From positions 1-64,000 of the forward strand of contig NZ_JNZP01000001.1 of assembly GCF_000725545.1 (NCBI RefSeq): a stretch of DNA of 64,000 bases. Direction: 5' to 3'. Every line of letters begins with the position of its first letter. Within the stretch, counting starts at the first letter, position 1. The notes under the pieces are model-generated. The model was not told the origin of the DNA and ran no database searches. It saw nothing but the letters and a program-made list of their open reading frames with translations. The translations under genes and the position numbers were made by a program. The stretch is from Streptomyces exfoliatus (lineage in GTDB: Bacteria; Actinomycetota; Actinomycetes; Streptomycetales; Streptomycetaceae). Of the stretch, positions 18,608 to 28,176 are shown one piece after another.

Positions 18608-19866
18608 CCGCCACCAAGGAGGAGCGGGAGGAGCAGGACCGCCGCCGGGTCTTCGCCGACCTCACCCCGCTGCGCACCTCCCCGCACTACCGCCGTCTCT
18701 GGTTCGGCAGCACCGTCTCCTGGGTCGGCCAGGGAATGACGTCTCTCGCCGTCTCCCTCCAGGTCTACGACATCACCCGCTCGCCCTTCTCCGTCGGGCT
18801 CGTCGGGCTCTTCTCCCTCGTGCCGCTCGTCGCCTTCGGCCTGTACGGCGGCGCCATCGCGGACACCGTCGACCGCCGCAAGCTCGGCCTCTACAGCGCC
18901 TGCGGCTCCGCCGTGCTCTCGATCGCGCTCGCCGCCGCCGCGTTCGCCGGCTTCCACCGGGTCTGGTTCCTGTACGGGATCGTCGCCCTCCAGGCCGTCT
19001 GCGCCGCCCTCAACTCGCCCGCCCGCACGTCGATGATCCCCCGGCTCCTGCCGCCCGAGCAGCTGCGCGCCGCCAACGCGCTCAACTCGATGGTCATGAC
19101 CTTCGGGATGCTGGTGGGGCCCAGCCTCGGCGGTCTGATCGTCGGGTTCGCCGGGTTCCAGACCGCGTACCTGATCGACGCCGTCGCCTTCTCCGCGAGC
19201 CTCTACGCGATGTGGCGGCTGCCGTCGATGCTCCCCGACCGCAAGGGGGGCAAGCGGGCCTCGGTCCTCGACGGGCTGCGGTTCCTCGCCACCCGCCCCA
19301 ACCTGCGCATGACGTTCCTCTCGGACTTCTGCGCGATGATCCTGGCCCACCCCCGGGCCCTGTTCCCGGCCGTCGCCGTGGTCTGGTTCGGCGGCGACGC
19401 CAAGACGGCCGGACTCCTGGTCGCGGCGCCCGCGTTCGGTGCGCTGCTCGGCGGAGTGCTGTCCGGCTGGCAGGGCCGTATCCGCCACCACGGGCAGGCG
19501 ATCCTGATCGCGGTGGCCTGCTGGGGCACCGCCATCGCCGTCTTCGGGCTCACCAGGAACCTGTGGCTCGGGCTGCTGCTGCTCGCCCTCGCGGGATACT
19601 CCGACACCGTCTCGATGATCTTCCGCAACACGATGATGCAGGTCGCCGCGCCGGACGAGATGCGCGGCCGGCTCCAGGGCGTGTTCATCGTGGTCGTCGC
19701 CGGAGGGCCCCGCCTCGGCGACTTCCTCGCCGGCTCGGTGGCCGACCTGACCTCGCCGGCCGTCGCCGTCACGGGCGGCGGGCTCGCCTGTGTCCTCGCG
19801 ATCGGCGTCCTCGCCCTGTACGGGCGCGATTTCCGCCGGTACGACGCCCTCGACCCGACTCCGTGA
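18604..19866 (+). CDS. MFS exporter, EntS/DHA3-like, 12 TM
   Basis: 420 aa from GTG overlapping the GNAT stop. After a charged N-terminus (~25 aa) come about 12 TM segments. LYGGAIADTVDRRKLGLYSACG is the MFS motif A (GxxADxxxRRK), and FNSPARTSMIPRLLPPEQLRAANALNS-type sequence (ALNSPARTSMIPRLL) is typical of the EntS/DHA3 group. FRNTMMQVAAPDEMRGRLQGVF repeats this in the second half. DHA3 members export siderophores or macrolides; no siderophore genes are near. Partnership with the overlapping acetyltransferase is inferred. Confidence 0.9.
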   Translation: MTATKEEREEQDRRRVFADLTPLRTSPHYRRLWFGSTVSWVGQGMTSLAVSLQVYDITRSPFSVGLVGLFSLVPLVAFGLYGGAIADTVDRRKLGLYSACGSAVLSIALAAAAFAGFHRVWFLYGIVALQAVCAALNSPARTSMIPRLLPPEQLRAANALNSMVMTFGMLVGPSLGGLIVGFAGFQTAYLIDAVAFSASLYAMWRLPSMLPDRKGGKRASVLDGLRFLATRPNLRMTFLSDFCAMILAHPRALFPAVAVVWFGGDAKTAGLLVAAPAFGALLGGVLSGWQGRIRHHGQAILIAVACWGTAIAVFGLTRNLWLGLLLLALAGYSDTVSMIFRNTMMQVAAPDEMRGRLQGVFIVVVAGGPRLGDFLAGSVADLTSPAVAVTGGGLACVLAIGVLALYGRDFRRYDALDPTP

Positions 19867-20022
19867 GCAATTCGCCCCGAACGGCACGTCCTGTTCTGGC
19901 GGTTGGCCGCCACGGCGCATAACCGCCAGGAGCGAGCGGACTCAACTCCCGCCACCAGGGCCAAGACTCCTCGCAGCACCCGGAAAACACCCCCGACCCC
20001 GGGTCCGCGAGGAGTTCCAACG

Positions 20023-23000
20023 ATGACGTCGAGGACCACACCCTTCGGCAGAGGGAGAGTCGCGCTGCTCGCCGCGGGCGTCTCCCTCGTGATGCTCCCG
20101 GCCGGGCAGACCGCCGCCGCCGGGACCACCGCCTCCGCCGTACCGGAGACGTTCGGGGCGGCGAAGAGCGCCACCGTCACCCTGGTCACCGGCGACCGCG
20201 TGACCCTCACCGACCTCGGCGGCGGACAGCAGACCGTCACCGTCGACCGGGCCGAGGGCGCCACCGGCGCGATACGCAGCCGGATCGCCGACGGCCGGGT
20301 CACCGTCGTCCCCGACGAGGCCCGCCCCTACCTGGAGTCCGGGGTGCTCGACCCGCGCCTCTTCGACGTCACCGGCCTCGTCGAGCAGGGCGTCACCGGC
20401 GAGCTGCCGCTGATCGTCACGTACGGAGGCAAGCACGCGCGGACCACCGCGGGAACCCCGCGCGGCGCCGAGACCGTCCGCGCGCTGCCGAGCATCGGCG
20501 GCGCCGCCGTCACCGCCACCGACCCCGCCGCCTTCTGGCGTGGCTTCACCGCCGCCCCGAACGCCCGCGCCGCAGCCCCCGCCAAGGTCTGGCTCGACGG
20601 CAAGGTCGACGCCGCCATGGCCGAGTCCAACGCGCAGATCGGCACCCCTAAGGCCTGGGAGGCCGGGCTCACCGGCAAGGGCGTCAAGGTCGCCGTCCTC
20701 GACACCGGCGCCGACCTCGGCCACCCCGACCTGACGGGCCGGGTCGCCGAGTCGAAGTCCTTCATCGAGGGCCAGGAGGTCGCCGACCGCGACGGCCACG
20801 GCACGCACGTCGCCTCCACCGTCGGCGGCAGCGGAGCGGGCTCCGACGGCAAGGAGAAGGGCGTCGCCCCCGGCGCCACCCTCGCCGTCGGCAAGGTCCT
20901 CAGCGACGAGGGCTCCGGCACCGAGTCGCAGATCATCGCCGGCATGGAGTGGGCCGCCAAGGACATCGACGCGAAGATCGTCTCGATGAGCCTCGGCTCG
21001 CGCGAACCGAGCGACGGCACCGACCCGATGGCCCAGGCCGTCAACACCCTGTCCGCCGAGACCGGCGCACTCTTCGTCGTCGCCGCGGGCAACTCCGGCG
21101 CCCCCGGCTCCATCGGCTCGCCCGGCGCCGCCGACTCCGCCCTCACCGTCGGCGCGGTCGACCCGGCAGACGAGGCCGCGTACTTCACGAGCCAGGGCCC
21201 CCGCCACGGCGACCAGGCCCTCAAGCCCGACCTGTCGGCCCCCGGCGTCGGCATCCTCGCGGCCCGCTCCCAACTCGCCGCCGGAAGCGGCCTCTACACC
21301 TCCATGAGCGGTACGTCGATGGCGACCCCGCACATCGCCGGTGTCGCCGCCCTGCTCGCCGAGAAGCACCCCGACTGGACCGGCGCCCAGCTCAAGGACG
21401 CGCTGATGTCGTCGTCGAAGACGCTCGACGCCTCCTCGTACGCGCTCGGCTCCGGACGGGTCGACGTGGCCGCCGCGATCTCCGCGAACGTCACCGCGAC
21501 CGGCTCCGCCGACCTCGGCTTCTTCTCCTGGCCCTACGAGACGAACAAGCCGGTCACGAAGACCGTCACCTACACCAACTCCTCCGACGCGCCGGTCGAG
21601 CTGAACCTCGCCGTGGAAGGCATGCCGGCCGGGGTCACCGCCCTCGCCGACACCACCCTCACCGTCCCCGCCCACGGCACCGCGTCCACCACCGTCACCG
21701 GCGACGGCGCCAAGGCCCCCGTCGGACAGTCCTCCGGCCGGATCACCGCCACCGCGGGAGGCGCGCCCGTCGCGCACACCGCGCTCGGCCTGGTGAAGGA
21801 GGAGGAGCGCTACACCCTCACCGTCCACGTCAAGGACCGCGACGGCGCCCCCGCCCCCGCCTTCCTCGGCGTCCAGAAGCTCGCCCGGGGCGAGGACCCC
21901 TTCCCGGCCACGGTCGGCGAGTCAGGCACCCTCGAACTGCGCCTCAAGCCCGGCACGTACACCGTCGACACCTTCCTCGACGTGCGCGGTTCCCACGGCG
22001 CCGACTCCCTCGGCCTCGGCTTCCTCACCGAGCCGGAGATCACCCTCGACCGCGACCGCGAGATCACCCTCGACGGCCGGCGGCTGCGCGAGGTCCGCGC
22101 CGAGGTCGAGAAGCGCACCGAGACCCGGCAGCTCCTCATGGAGTTCGACCGGAAGGCGAACGGCGCCTCCTACGGCGGAGCCGTCCAGGTCCCGCCGCTG
22201 TACGACTCGATCTTCGCCGCGCCCACCCGTGAGCCCGCGACCGGCACCTTCGAGTACCGGACCGTCTGGCGGCTCGGCAAGCCGATGCTCGACGCGAGCG
22301 TCGACGGCGTCCGGCTGGCCGGTGCCACCCCGCAGGCCGGCACCGGCCTCCTGGAGGGCGGTCACCGCCTCGGCCTGGTCGACGCGGGCACCGGCACCCC
22401 CGCCGAGTACGCGGGCCGGAACGTCACCGGCAAGGCCGTCCTCGTCCGCCTGACCGACGGCGCCGACCCGACCGCGCTCGCCCAGACCGCCCAGGACGCC
22501 GGCGCCAAGACCCTGTTCGTCACCGACGACCGGGCCGGCCGGCTGATGAAGTGGTTCGGCACCGCCGACTACCAGGACCGGCCGCTCCCGGTCGCCACCG
22601 TCAACACCGCCGACGCGAACCGGCTCGCGGCCGGCGCGGCCCGGGGCGGCCGCGTCGACCTGACCGGCACGCGCTTCACCCCGTTCACGTACGACCTCTC
22701 CGAGGGCCACCCCGGCGCCATCGGCACCGACCTGGTCTTCCGCCCCGACGAGGACGAGCTCGCCACCATCCGCTCCACCTTCCGCATGCCGACCAAGCGG
22801 AAGGAACTGGGCGGGGAGTTCCGCTACTCGATCACCGACACCTTCCCGATCGGTTTCGGCTTCAAGGAGTGGATCGCCTTCCCGGCCGAGCGCACCGAGT
22901 ACGTCTCCACCGGCGCCGGCCAGCGCTGGCACGAGTCCGTCGACCTCGGCGACTCCCTGGAGCAGCGCGGCGGCACCCCGTCCTACCGGGGCGGCAGCCG

Positions 23001-23706
23001 GGTCGCGCTCGACTGGTTCGGCCCCGTCTGGCACCCGTGGCTGGGCACCGGCCTGGGCTGGGGCCAGCAGCGCAGCGGCAACGACCTGCGCTTCAACACC
23101 CCCGGCTGGGGTGACTCGGGCACTGACCACACGGGCTTCGGCAACGTGTGGGGCGACGACACGATGACCCAGTACACCGAGGTGTACGTCGACGGGGTCC
23201 GCGTCGACCGGAAGATGAGCTCCGGCGCCTACGCCTGGGACGCTCCTGCCGAGGAGGCCACGTACAAGGTCGTGACCGACACCGCGCTCGACCCGGCCCG
23301 CTGGCGGCTCGGGAGCAAGGGCCACAGCGAGTGGACGTTCCGCTCCGCCGAGACCCCGGCCGACCGGATCACCTACCTGCCGATGCTCAACCTCGGCTTC
23401 GACCTGGACACCGACCTGAACGGTGACGTCCGGGCCGGAAGCAGGCTGCCCGTCGGGATCTTCGCCGAGTACGTCGAGGGAGCGACCGGCACCGGCACCA
23501 TCGCCTCCGGCACCCTGGAGGTCTCCTACGACGAGGGCGCGACCTGGACGAAGGTCGCCCTCAGGAAGTCGTGGCGCGGCGCGGCCTGGACCGGGGAGCT
23601 GCGCGTCCCGTCCGGTGCCGACTCCGTCTCGCTGCGGGCCGGCGCGAGCGACGACCGGGGCGGCTCGGTCAAGCAGGAGCTGATCCGCGCGGTCGGCGTG
23701 AGGTAA
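20023..23706 (+). CDS. Large secreted subtilisin-family (S8) serine protease
   Basis: 1227 aa from ATG 20023 with GAGGAG 8 nt upstream; an open frame extends upstream but lacks coding character. Signal peptide at residues ~1-40 (RVALLAAGVSLVMLPAGQTAAAG), propeptide to ~190. The catalytic triad is intact: Asp227 (VAVLDTGADLGHPDL), His259 (DGHGTHVAS), Ser432 (SGTSMATPHIAG), with oxyanion Asn357 (AAGNSG). A PA-like domain lies around residues 800-880 (KTLFVTDDRAGRLMKW, PLPVATVNTADANRL), followed by a long beta-rich C-terminal region ending RAGASDDRGGSVKQELIRAVGVR. The protein belongs to the very large Streptomyces secreted subtilases, probably nutritional. A terminator follows. Confidence 0.95.
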   Translation: MTSRTTPFGRGRVALLAAGVSLVMLPAGQTAAAGTTASAVPETFGAAKSATVTLVTGDRVTLTDLGGGQQTVTVDRAEGATGAIRSRIADGRVTVVPDEARPYLESGVLDPRLFDVTGLVEQGVTGELPLIVTYGGKHARTTAGTPRGAETVRALPSIGGAAVTATDPAAFWRGFTAAPNARAAAPAKVWLDGKVDAAMAESNAQIGTPKAWEAGLTGKGVKVAVLDTGADLGHPDLTGRVAESKSFIEGQEVADRDGHGTHVASTVGGSGAGSDGKEKGVAPGATLAVGKVLSDEGSGTESQIIAGMEWAAKDIDAKIVSMSLGSREPSDGTDPMAQAVNTLSAETGALFVVAAGNSGAPGSIGSPGAADSALTVGAVDPADEAAYFTSQGPRHGDQALKPDLSAPGVGILAARSQLAAGSGLYTSMSGTSMATPHIAGVAALLAEKHPDWTGAQLKDALMSSSKTLDASSYALGSGRVDVAAAISANVTATGSADLGFFSWPYETNKPVTKTVTYTNSSDAPVELNLAVEGMPAGVTALADTTLTVPAHGTASTTVTGDGAKAPVGQSSGRITATAGGAPVAHTALGLVKEEERYTLTVHVKDRDGAPAPAFLGVQKLARGEDPFPATVGESGTLELRLKPGTYTVDTFLDVRGSHGADSLGLGFLTEPEITLDRDREITLDGRRLREVRAEVEKRTETRQLLMEFDRKANGASYGGAVQVPPLYDSIFAAPTREPATGTFEYRTVWRLGKPMLDASVDGVRLAGATPQAGTGLLEGGHRLGLVDAGTGTPAEYAGRNVTGKAVLVRLTDGADPTALAQTAQDAGAKTLFVTDDRAGRLMKWFGTADYQDRPLPVATVNTADANRLAAGAARGGRVDLTGTRFTPFTYDLSEGHPGAIGTDLVFRPDEDELATIRSTFRMPTKRKELGGEFRYSITDTFPIGFGFKEWIAFPAERTEYVSTGAGQRWHESVDLGDSLEQRGGTPSYRGGSRVALDWFGPVWHPWLGTGLGWGQQRSGNDLRFNTPGWGDSGTDHTGFGNVWGDDTMTQYTEVYVDGVRVDRKMSSGAYAWDAPAEEATYKVVTDTALDPARWRLGSKGHSEWTFRSAETPADRITYLPMLNLGFDLDTDLNGDVRAGSRLPVGIFAEYVEGATGTGTIASGTLEVSYDEGATWTKVALRKSWRGAAWTGELRVPSGADSVSLRAGASDDRGGSVKQELIRAVGVR

Positions 23707-23722
23707 CGCTCGACACCCTCAG

Positions 23723-23757
23723 GGCCGGGCCCCTTCCCACGAGGAGAGGGCCCGGCC
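23723..23757. terminator. Bidirectional terminator between the protease and matB
   Basis: GGCCGGGCCC (23723-23732) pairs with GGGCCCGGCC (23748-23757). Two more copies of GGGCCCGGCC at 23771-23780 and 23791-23800, each followed by ATTCAG, give alternative pairings. The two genes are convergent, so it serves both. Confidence 0.75.
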
Positions 23758-23809
23758 TCTCGGCGAGGAGGGGCCCGGCCATTCAGAGAGGGGCCCGGCC
23801 ATTCAGCGG

Positions 23810-25258
23810 TCAACTCCTTCCAGGGAGCGCCTTCTTCAGGACCTTGCCCATGTCGTTGCGGGGGAGCGCGTCGAGATACCGCACCGTCCGGGGCCGCTTG
23901 TGCGGAGCGAGGAGGCGCGCCACGTGATCGGCGAGCTCCGCCGCCGCCGGGGGCGCCGAGGCGTCCGCCGGCACCACCCAGGCCACGATCCGCTCGCCCA
24001 GGTCCGGGTCGGGCTCACCGGTGACGGCCACCTCGCGTATGCCGGGGTGGTCCAGGAGGGCGTTCTCTATCTCGCCCGCCCCGATCTTGTAGCCGCCGCT
24101 CTTGATCAGGTCGGTGGCCTTGCGGCCCACCAGACGCACCGCCCCGTCCGCCTCCCTTACCGCCATGTCGCCGGTGCGGAACCAGTCGCCGTCGAAGGCC
24201 TCCGCCGTCGCCTCCGGCCGGTTGAGGTAGCCGGAGAACAGGTTCGGGCCCCGCACCTGCACCTCGCCGACCGTCTCCCCGTCCAGCTCCTTCAGTACGG
24301 AACCGTCCTCGTCCACGAGCCGCAGGTCGACCCCCGCGAGCGGGTGCCCGACGGTCCCGGGGCGCGGCCCGGCGCCCGGCCGCACGCTGGTGTTCATGAG
24401 CGTCTCGGTCATCCCGTACCGCTCCACCACCGTCCGGCCCGTCGCCGCCGTGATCCGCTCGTGGTCGTGGACCGGCAGCGCCGCCGAACCCGACACGAGG
24501 AGCCGCGCGCCCGCCATCGCCGCGACGAGCGCCGGGTCGTCGGCGAGCGCGTCAGCAAGCCGGTGGTACATGGTCGGTACGCCGAACAGCATGGTGCCGC
24601 CTCCGGCGCCCAGCTCCCGCGCCACGCCCTCCGCCGAGAACGCGCCCAGGTGCCGCACCTCGCCGCCCCGCCGCAGCGGCCCCAGGATTCCGAGGATCAG
24701 CCCGTGGACGTGGAACAGCGGCAGCGCGTGCACGAGGACGTCGTCGGCAGTCCAGGACCAGGCGTCGGCGAGCGCGTCGAGGGACGCGCCGATCGCCCGC
24801 CGGGACAGGACGACCCCCTTCGGCGGGCCGGTGGTGCCGGAGGTGTAGACGATGAGGGCGGGGGACTCGGGGTCGGCCGGTTCCAGGGGAAGGGGCCCGG
24901 CGGGCCCGGTGAGGGCCACGTCGATCCGGGGAAGCCCCGCGAGACCGGCGGGCAGCTCGTCCCCGGGCCCGGCGAGCACCACCGTGGGCTCGCTGTCAGC
25001 GAGGATGTGCGCCAGCTCCCGCTCGCCCGTCCGCGGATTGAGCGGTACGGCGGGCAGGCCCGCCATCAGGGCGGCGACCACCGCGACCGCCGTGTGCGCG
25101 GTCGGTGTCGCCCGGACGGCGACCCGCCCCGCGCCCCCGATCCGGGCCGCCAGGGCCCCGGCGGCCCGCGCCAGTTCCTCGTACGTCAGGGTGTCCGTGC
25201 CGAAACGCAGCGCGGGCCGGGCGGAAGGGGCCGCAAGGGCCGGGAAGAGCGCACTCAC
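23810..25258 (-). CDS. matB: Malonyl-CoA synthetase MatB (acyl-adenylate-forming)
   Basis: 482 aa from GTG 25258 (VSALFPALAAPS), chosen for GAGGAG 9 nt upstream; an upstream ATG at 25303 is an alternative. Signature motifs: YTSGTTGPPKG (P-loop), VPTMYHRLADAL, RYGMTETLMNTSVR, WFRTGDMAVRE, GRKATDLIKSGGYKIGAGEIENALL and the catalytic C-terminal Lys in NDMGKVLKK. The RYGMTETLMNTSVR region and the overall sequence strongly recall S. coelicolor MatB, which activates malonate and methylmalonate to the CoA thioester. It can feed fatty-acid and polyketide synthesis. No matA or matC neighbour is present. Confidence 0.9.
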   Translation of the reverse strand: MSALFPALAAPSARPALRFGTDTLTYEELARAAGALAARIGGAGRVAVRATPTAHTAVAVVAALMAGLPAVPLNPRTGERELAHILADSEPTVVLAGPGDELPAGLAGLPRIDVALTGPAGPLPLEPADPESPALIVYTSGTTGPPKGVVLSRRAIGASLDALADAWSWTADDVLVHALPLFHVHGLILGILGPLRRGGEVRHLGAFSAEGVARELGAGGGTMLFGVPTMYHRLADALADDPALVAAMAGARLLVSGSAALPVHDHERITAATGRTVVERYGMTETLMNTSVRPGAGPRPGTVGHPLAGVDLRLVDEDGSVLKELDGETVGEVQVRGPNLFSGYLNRPEATAEAFDGDWFRTGDMAVREADGAVRLVGRKATDLIKSGGYKIGAGEIENALLDHPGIREVAVTGEPDPDLGERIVAWVVPADASAPPAAAELADHVARLLAPHKRPRTVRYLDALPRNDMGKVLKKALPGRS

Positions 25259-25336
25259 CGGTCGTACTCCTCGGGGTCGAGGTCGAGGGTTGCCGGGGAG
25301 CATTCTCCGGGGTGAGGAGCACGTTCCGCCGGGGTG

Positions 25337-26572
25337 TCAGGGCCTGCCGGCCGTGACCTTCGTCGCTTCCGGCGCCGGCTCCCCGCCGTCCGGCCGGATT
25401 CCGCGCATCCGCCCGTACGCGTACACACAGCCCGCGAGCGCCAGGTCGGACAGCAGCATGAAGCCGATCGAGTACGAGCCCTTGGAGCTGTAGATCGCGC
25501 CCATCACGAGCGGCGGAAGGAAGCCGCCGAGCCCGCCCATCGCGCCGACGATCCCGGTCACGCTGCCCACCTTGGCCTGCGGGGTGACCTGGGAGACCAG
25601 GGCGAAGACGGAGCCGCTCGCCGTGCCGAGACCGGCCGCCATGACGAGCAGGGCGGTCGTGCCGCCCGGGTTCAGGGGCGGGTCGAAGGCCTGGACGATC
25701 GCGAGTAGGGCGACCGTGCCGAGCGCGACGGCCGTGACGAGCGCCGGGTGGACCCGGTCGGACAGCCAGCCGCCGATCGGCCGGAAGACCACCGTGACCA
25801 GGGCGAACCCGGCCGCCTTCGTGCCCGCGTCCGTCGGGTCGAGCTCGTACCAGGTCTTCAGGTACGTCGGCAGGTAGACGCCGAACGCGACGATGCCGCC
25901 GAACCCGATCGCGTACAGCGCCGACAGCTCCCACGTCACCCGCAGCCTGCCCGCCGAGCGCAGCCGGGTCCCGAGCGGCTCCGTCGGCACGGGCCGGTCG
26001 GGCCGGTCCGTGATGAGGAACACGGCGAGCACCGCGTACGCGGCCAGCGCGACGGCCACCACGATGAACGGCAGGTTCTCGCCGTGCTCGGCGATCCGGG
26101 GCGTGAAGTAGCCGGAGAGCGCCACACCGCCCATGCCCATGCCGAACACCCCGAGCGCCAGGCCGCGCTTCTCGGGCGGGAACCAGGAGTTGACCAGCGG
26201 GATGCCGATGGCGAACGTCGTGCCGCCGAGGCCCAGGAGGAAGCCGACCACCAGCATCAGGCCGTAACTGTCCTTGACCACGATGAGGAGCAGTACGGGG
26301 ATGATCGTGAGCGCGGAGACGAGCGGGAACATCAGCTTCGCCCCGTAGCGGTCCGTCAGCGCCCCGGCCGGAATGCGGCCGACCGAGCCGACCAGGACGG
26401 GGACCGCGACGAGCAGCGACTGCTGGAAGGAGCTGAGGTCGAGCCGGTCGCCGTACCAGCTCGCGATCGGCGCGATCAGGTCCCACGCCCAGAAGGTGAG
26501 CGTGAAGCCGATCGTGGCCATCGCCAGATTGCGGTACGCCGCCGCTGTCGGGGGCTTGCTCTCGGTCGTCAC
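25337..26572 (-). CDS. NarK-type MFS nitrate/nitrite transporter
   Basis: 411 aa from GTG 26572; GGAGG lies only 1 nt upstream, so the start is uncertain and ATG 26641 upstream is possible. About 12 TM helices. ATIGFTLTFWAWDLIAPIA is the NarK-type first helix, GRIPAGALTDRYGAKLMFP is motif A, VGFLLGLGGTTFAIGIPLVNSWFPPEKRGLALGVFGMGMGG is the nitrate-signature-rich region, and TGIVGAMGGLGGFLPP follows in the second half. It probably exchanges nitrate and nitrite or takes up nitrate. No nar or nas reductase genes are near; it lies downstream of a GAF sensor kinase on the same strand. Confidence 0.88.
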   Translation of the reverse strand: MTTESKPPTAAAYRNLAMATIGFTLTFWAWDLIAPIASWYGDRLDLSSFQQSLLVAVPVLVGSVGRIPAGALTDRYGAKLMFPLVSALTIIPVLLLIVVKDSYGLMLVVGFLLGLGGTTFAIGIPLVNSWFPPEKRGLALGVFGMGMGGVALSGYFTPRIAEHGENLPFIVVAVALAAYAVLAVFLITDRPDRPVPTEPLGTRLRSAGRLRVTWELSALYAIGFGGIVAFGVYLPTYLKTWYELDPTDAGTKAAGFALVTVVFRPIGGWLSDRVHPALVTAVALGTVALLAIVQAFDPPLNPGGTTALLVMAAGLGTASGSVFALVSQVTPQAKVGSVTGIVGAMGGLGGFLPPLVMGAIYSSKGSYSIGFMLLSDLALAGCVYAYGRMRGIRPDGGEPAPEATKVTAGRP

Positions 26573-26657
26573 GCCTCCAGTCAAGATCGGGGCGGCGGGG
26601 GCGGCGCGCCGGGCTGGTCCGTACGGGTACCCCGCGCGCACCGGCCCCTGAATGCCT

Positions 26658-28103
26658 TTACGGCCAGGTCACCACCGTCGGCGGGGTGCCGTCGTCCTCG
26701 ACCCGGAGGCGGACCCCTCCGCCCCCGGCCGACACCTCGACCGTGATCGCCCCGATCCCCGACCGCCGGTGCGCCGTCGCGAGCGCCCCGCGCAGGGCGC
26801 CGAGGAGCTTCCCCTCCGACTCCTCGTCCACGAGGGTGTCGACCGCGCCGGAGAAGTGCACGGACGGCTGGAAGCCGAGCAGGACCGCGGCCCCGCCGGT
26901 CTCCCTGAGCACCTTCCCGCGGAAGGACGCCGGCGCGTCCGCGGGCGGCTGCTGGAGCGCGAAGATGGTCGTGCGGACCTCCTGGATCGTGGAGTCCAGC
27001 TCGTCCACCGCCCGGCCGAGGAGTTCGTTCTCGTCGGCGGAACCGGCCGCCCGCCGCCGGGTGGACTCCAGCATCATCTCCGTCGCGAACAGCCGCTGGA
27101 CGACCAGGTCGTGCAGGTCGCGGGCGATCCGGTCGCGGTCCTCGAACACCGCGAGCCGCTCCCTGTCCTGCCGCGCGTCCGCCAGGACGAGCGCGAGCGC
27201 CGCCTGCGAGGCGAACTGCGAGGCGAGGAGCCGGTCCACCGCCGTGTAGGGGAGATCGCCGCGCCGCCGGGGGAGAGCAAGGGTGCCGATGAGCTTCCCG
27301 CCACTCTGCAGCGGCAGCATCATCGACGGGCCGAAACGGGACCGCACATGGGTGGTCATCCGGGGATCGATGGCCGAGTCCTCGACGAACACCGGCTCCC
27401 CGCCGAGCAGTTGCACGAGAACGGGGGAGCCGGGCGCGATCGTCGTACCGACCAGATCGCCCGGGTCGTCCGTCGTCGAGGCGGCGACGATCTCCATCCC
27501 GCCCTCCGTGGTGGGCTGGAGGACCACCCCCGCCGACGCGCCGGCGAGGATCCGGGCCTGCTCGGCCACGGTCATCAGGGCGTTCTCGGCGGACGCGCCG
27601 GTGAGCAGGGCCGTCGTCACCGCCGCCGCGCCCTCGATCCAGCGCTCCCTCTGCCGGGCGGTCTCGTACAGACGGGCGTTGCCGATGGCGATCCCGGCCT
27701 GCGACGCGAGGACGCGGAGCAGACCGAGGTCCTCCTCGGTGAAACCGCCCGTGCGCCTCTCGGCGAGGTACAGATGGCCGAAGACCTCGGTGTGGACGCG
27801 GATCGGGACGTCGAGCAGCCCGGTGGGGTCGTCGGGCAGACGGGCGACGCGCTGCCGCTCCTCCTCGGGCATGCCGGAGGTGAGGAGTTCGGTGAGCCGG
27901 CGGCGCTCGGGGTCGACGACCCCGAGCGCGCCGTAGCGGGCCCCGGTCAGCTCGGTGGCGGAGTCCACGATGTGCTGGAGGGTGGTGCGGAGTTCGAGGT
28001 CCGTGCCGACGCTGAGGACCGCTTCGAGCAGCATGGGCAGACGGGGGCCGCCCTCCGGGTCCGAGTCGGTGCTCTCGTCCCTGTCCTCGTCCATGATCGT
28101 CAT
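26658..28103 (-). CDS. GAF-GAF sensor histidine-kinase-like protein with truncated ATPase domain
   Basis: 481 aa from ATG 28103 (MTIMDEDRDES); ATG 28094 is an alternative. Two GAF domains (about residues 25-180 and 200-345) resemble the DevS/DosS layout. HisKA_3 follows with DRIARDLHDLVVQRLFATEM, whose His is the phosphoacceptor position. The region that should be the HATPase is only ~70 residues: the N box reads LRGALATAHRRSG, lacking the Asn of the usual NAxRHA, and the protein stops 8 residues after a DDG (G1-like) motif, with no G2 box. Only 85 bp separate it from narK, so the missing part is absent rather than frameshifted. It cannot be assumed to be an active kinase. Confidence 0.87.
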   Translation of the reverse strand: MTIMDEDRDESTDSDPEGGPRLPMLLEAVLSVGTDLELRTTLQHIVDSATELTGARYGALGVVDPERRRLTELLTSGMPEEERQRVARLPDDPTGLLDVPIRVHTEVFGHLYLAERRTGGFTEEDLGLLRVLASQAGIAIGNARLYETARQRERWIEGAAAVTTALLTGASAENALMTVAEQARILAGASAGVVLQPTTEGGMEIVAASTTDDPGDLVGTTIAPGSPVLVQLLGGEPVFVEDSAIDPRMTTHVRSRFGPSMMLPLQSGGKLIGTLALPRRRGDLPYTAVDRLLASQFASQAALALVLADARQDRERLAVFEDRDRIARDLHDLVVQRLFATEMMLESTRRRAAGSADENELLGRAVDELDSTIQEVRTTIFALQQPPADAPASFRGKVLRETGGAAVLLGFQPSVHFSGAVDTLVDEESEGKLLGALRGALATAHRRSGIGAITVEVSAGGGGVRLRVEDDGTPPTVVTWP

Positions 28104-28176
28104 GGTCTCATCGTCATGCGAATCGGGTCGTCTCGTCGGTTCGTTCCGGTCGGTTCGTCTTCTCAGTCGCCGAGGG

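Noticed and set aside
18161..19866. A siderophore export operon
   Set aside because: The MFS protein is EntS-like, but no siderophore synthesis or uptake genes are near.
25337..28103. A nitrate/oxygen-responsive NarK-DevS regulon
   Set aside because: The sensor lacks a functional-looking ATPase domain, no response regulator or nitrate reductase is adjacent, and the pairing is only positional.
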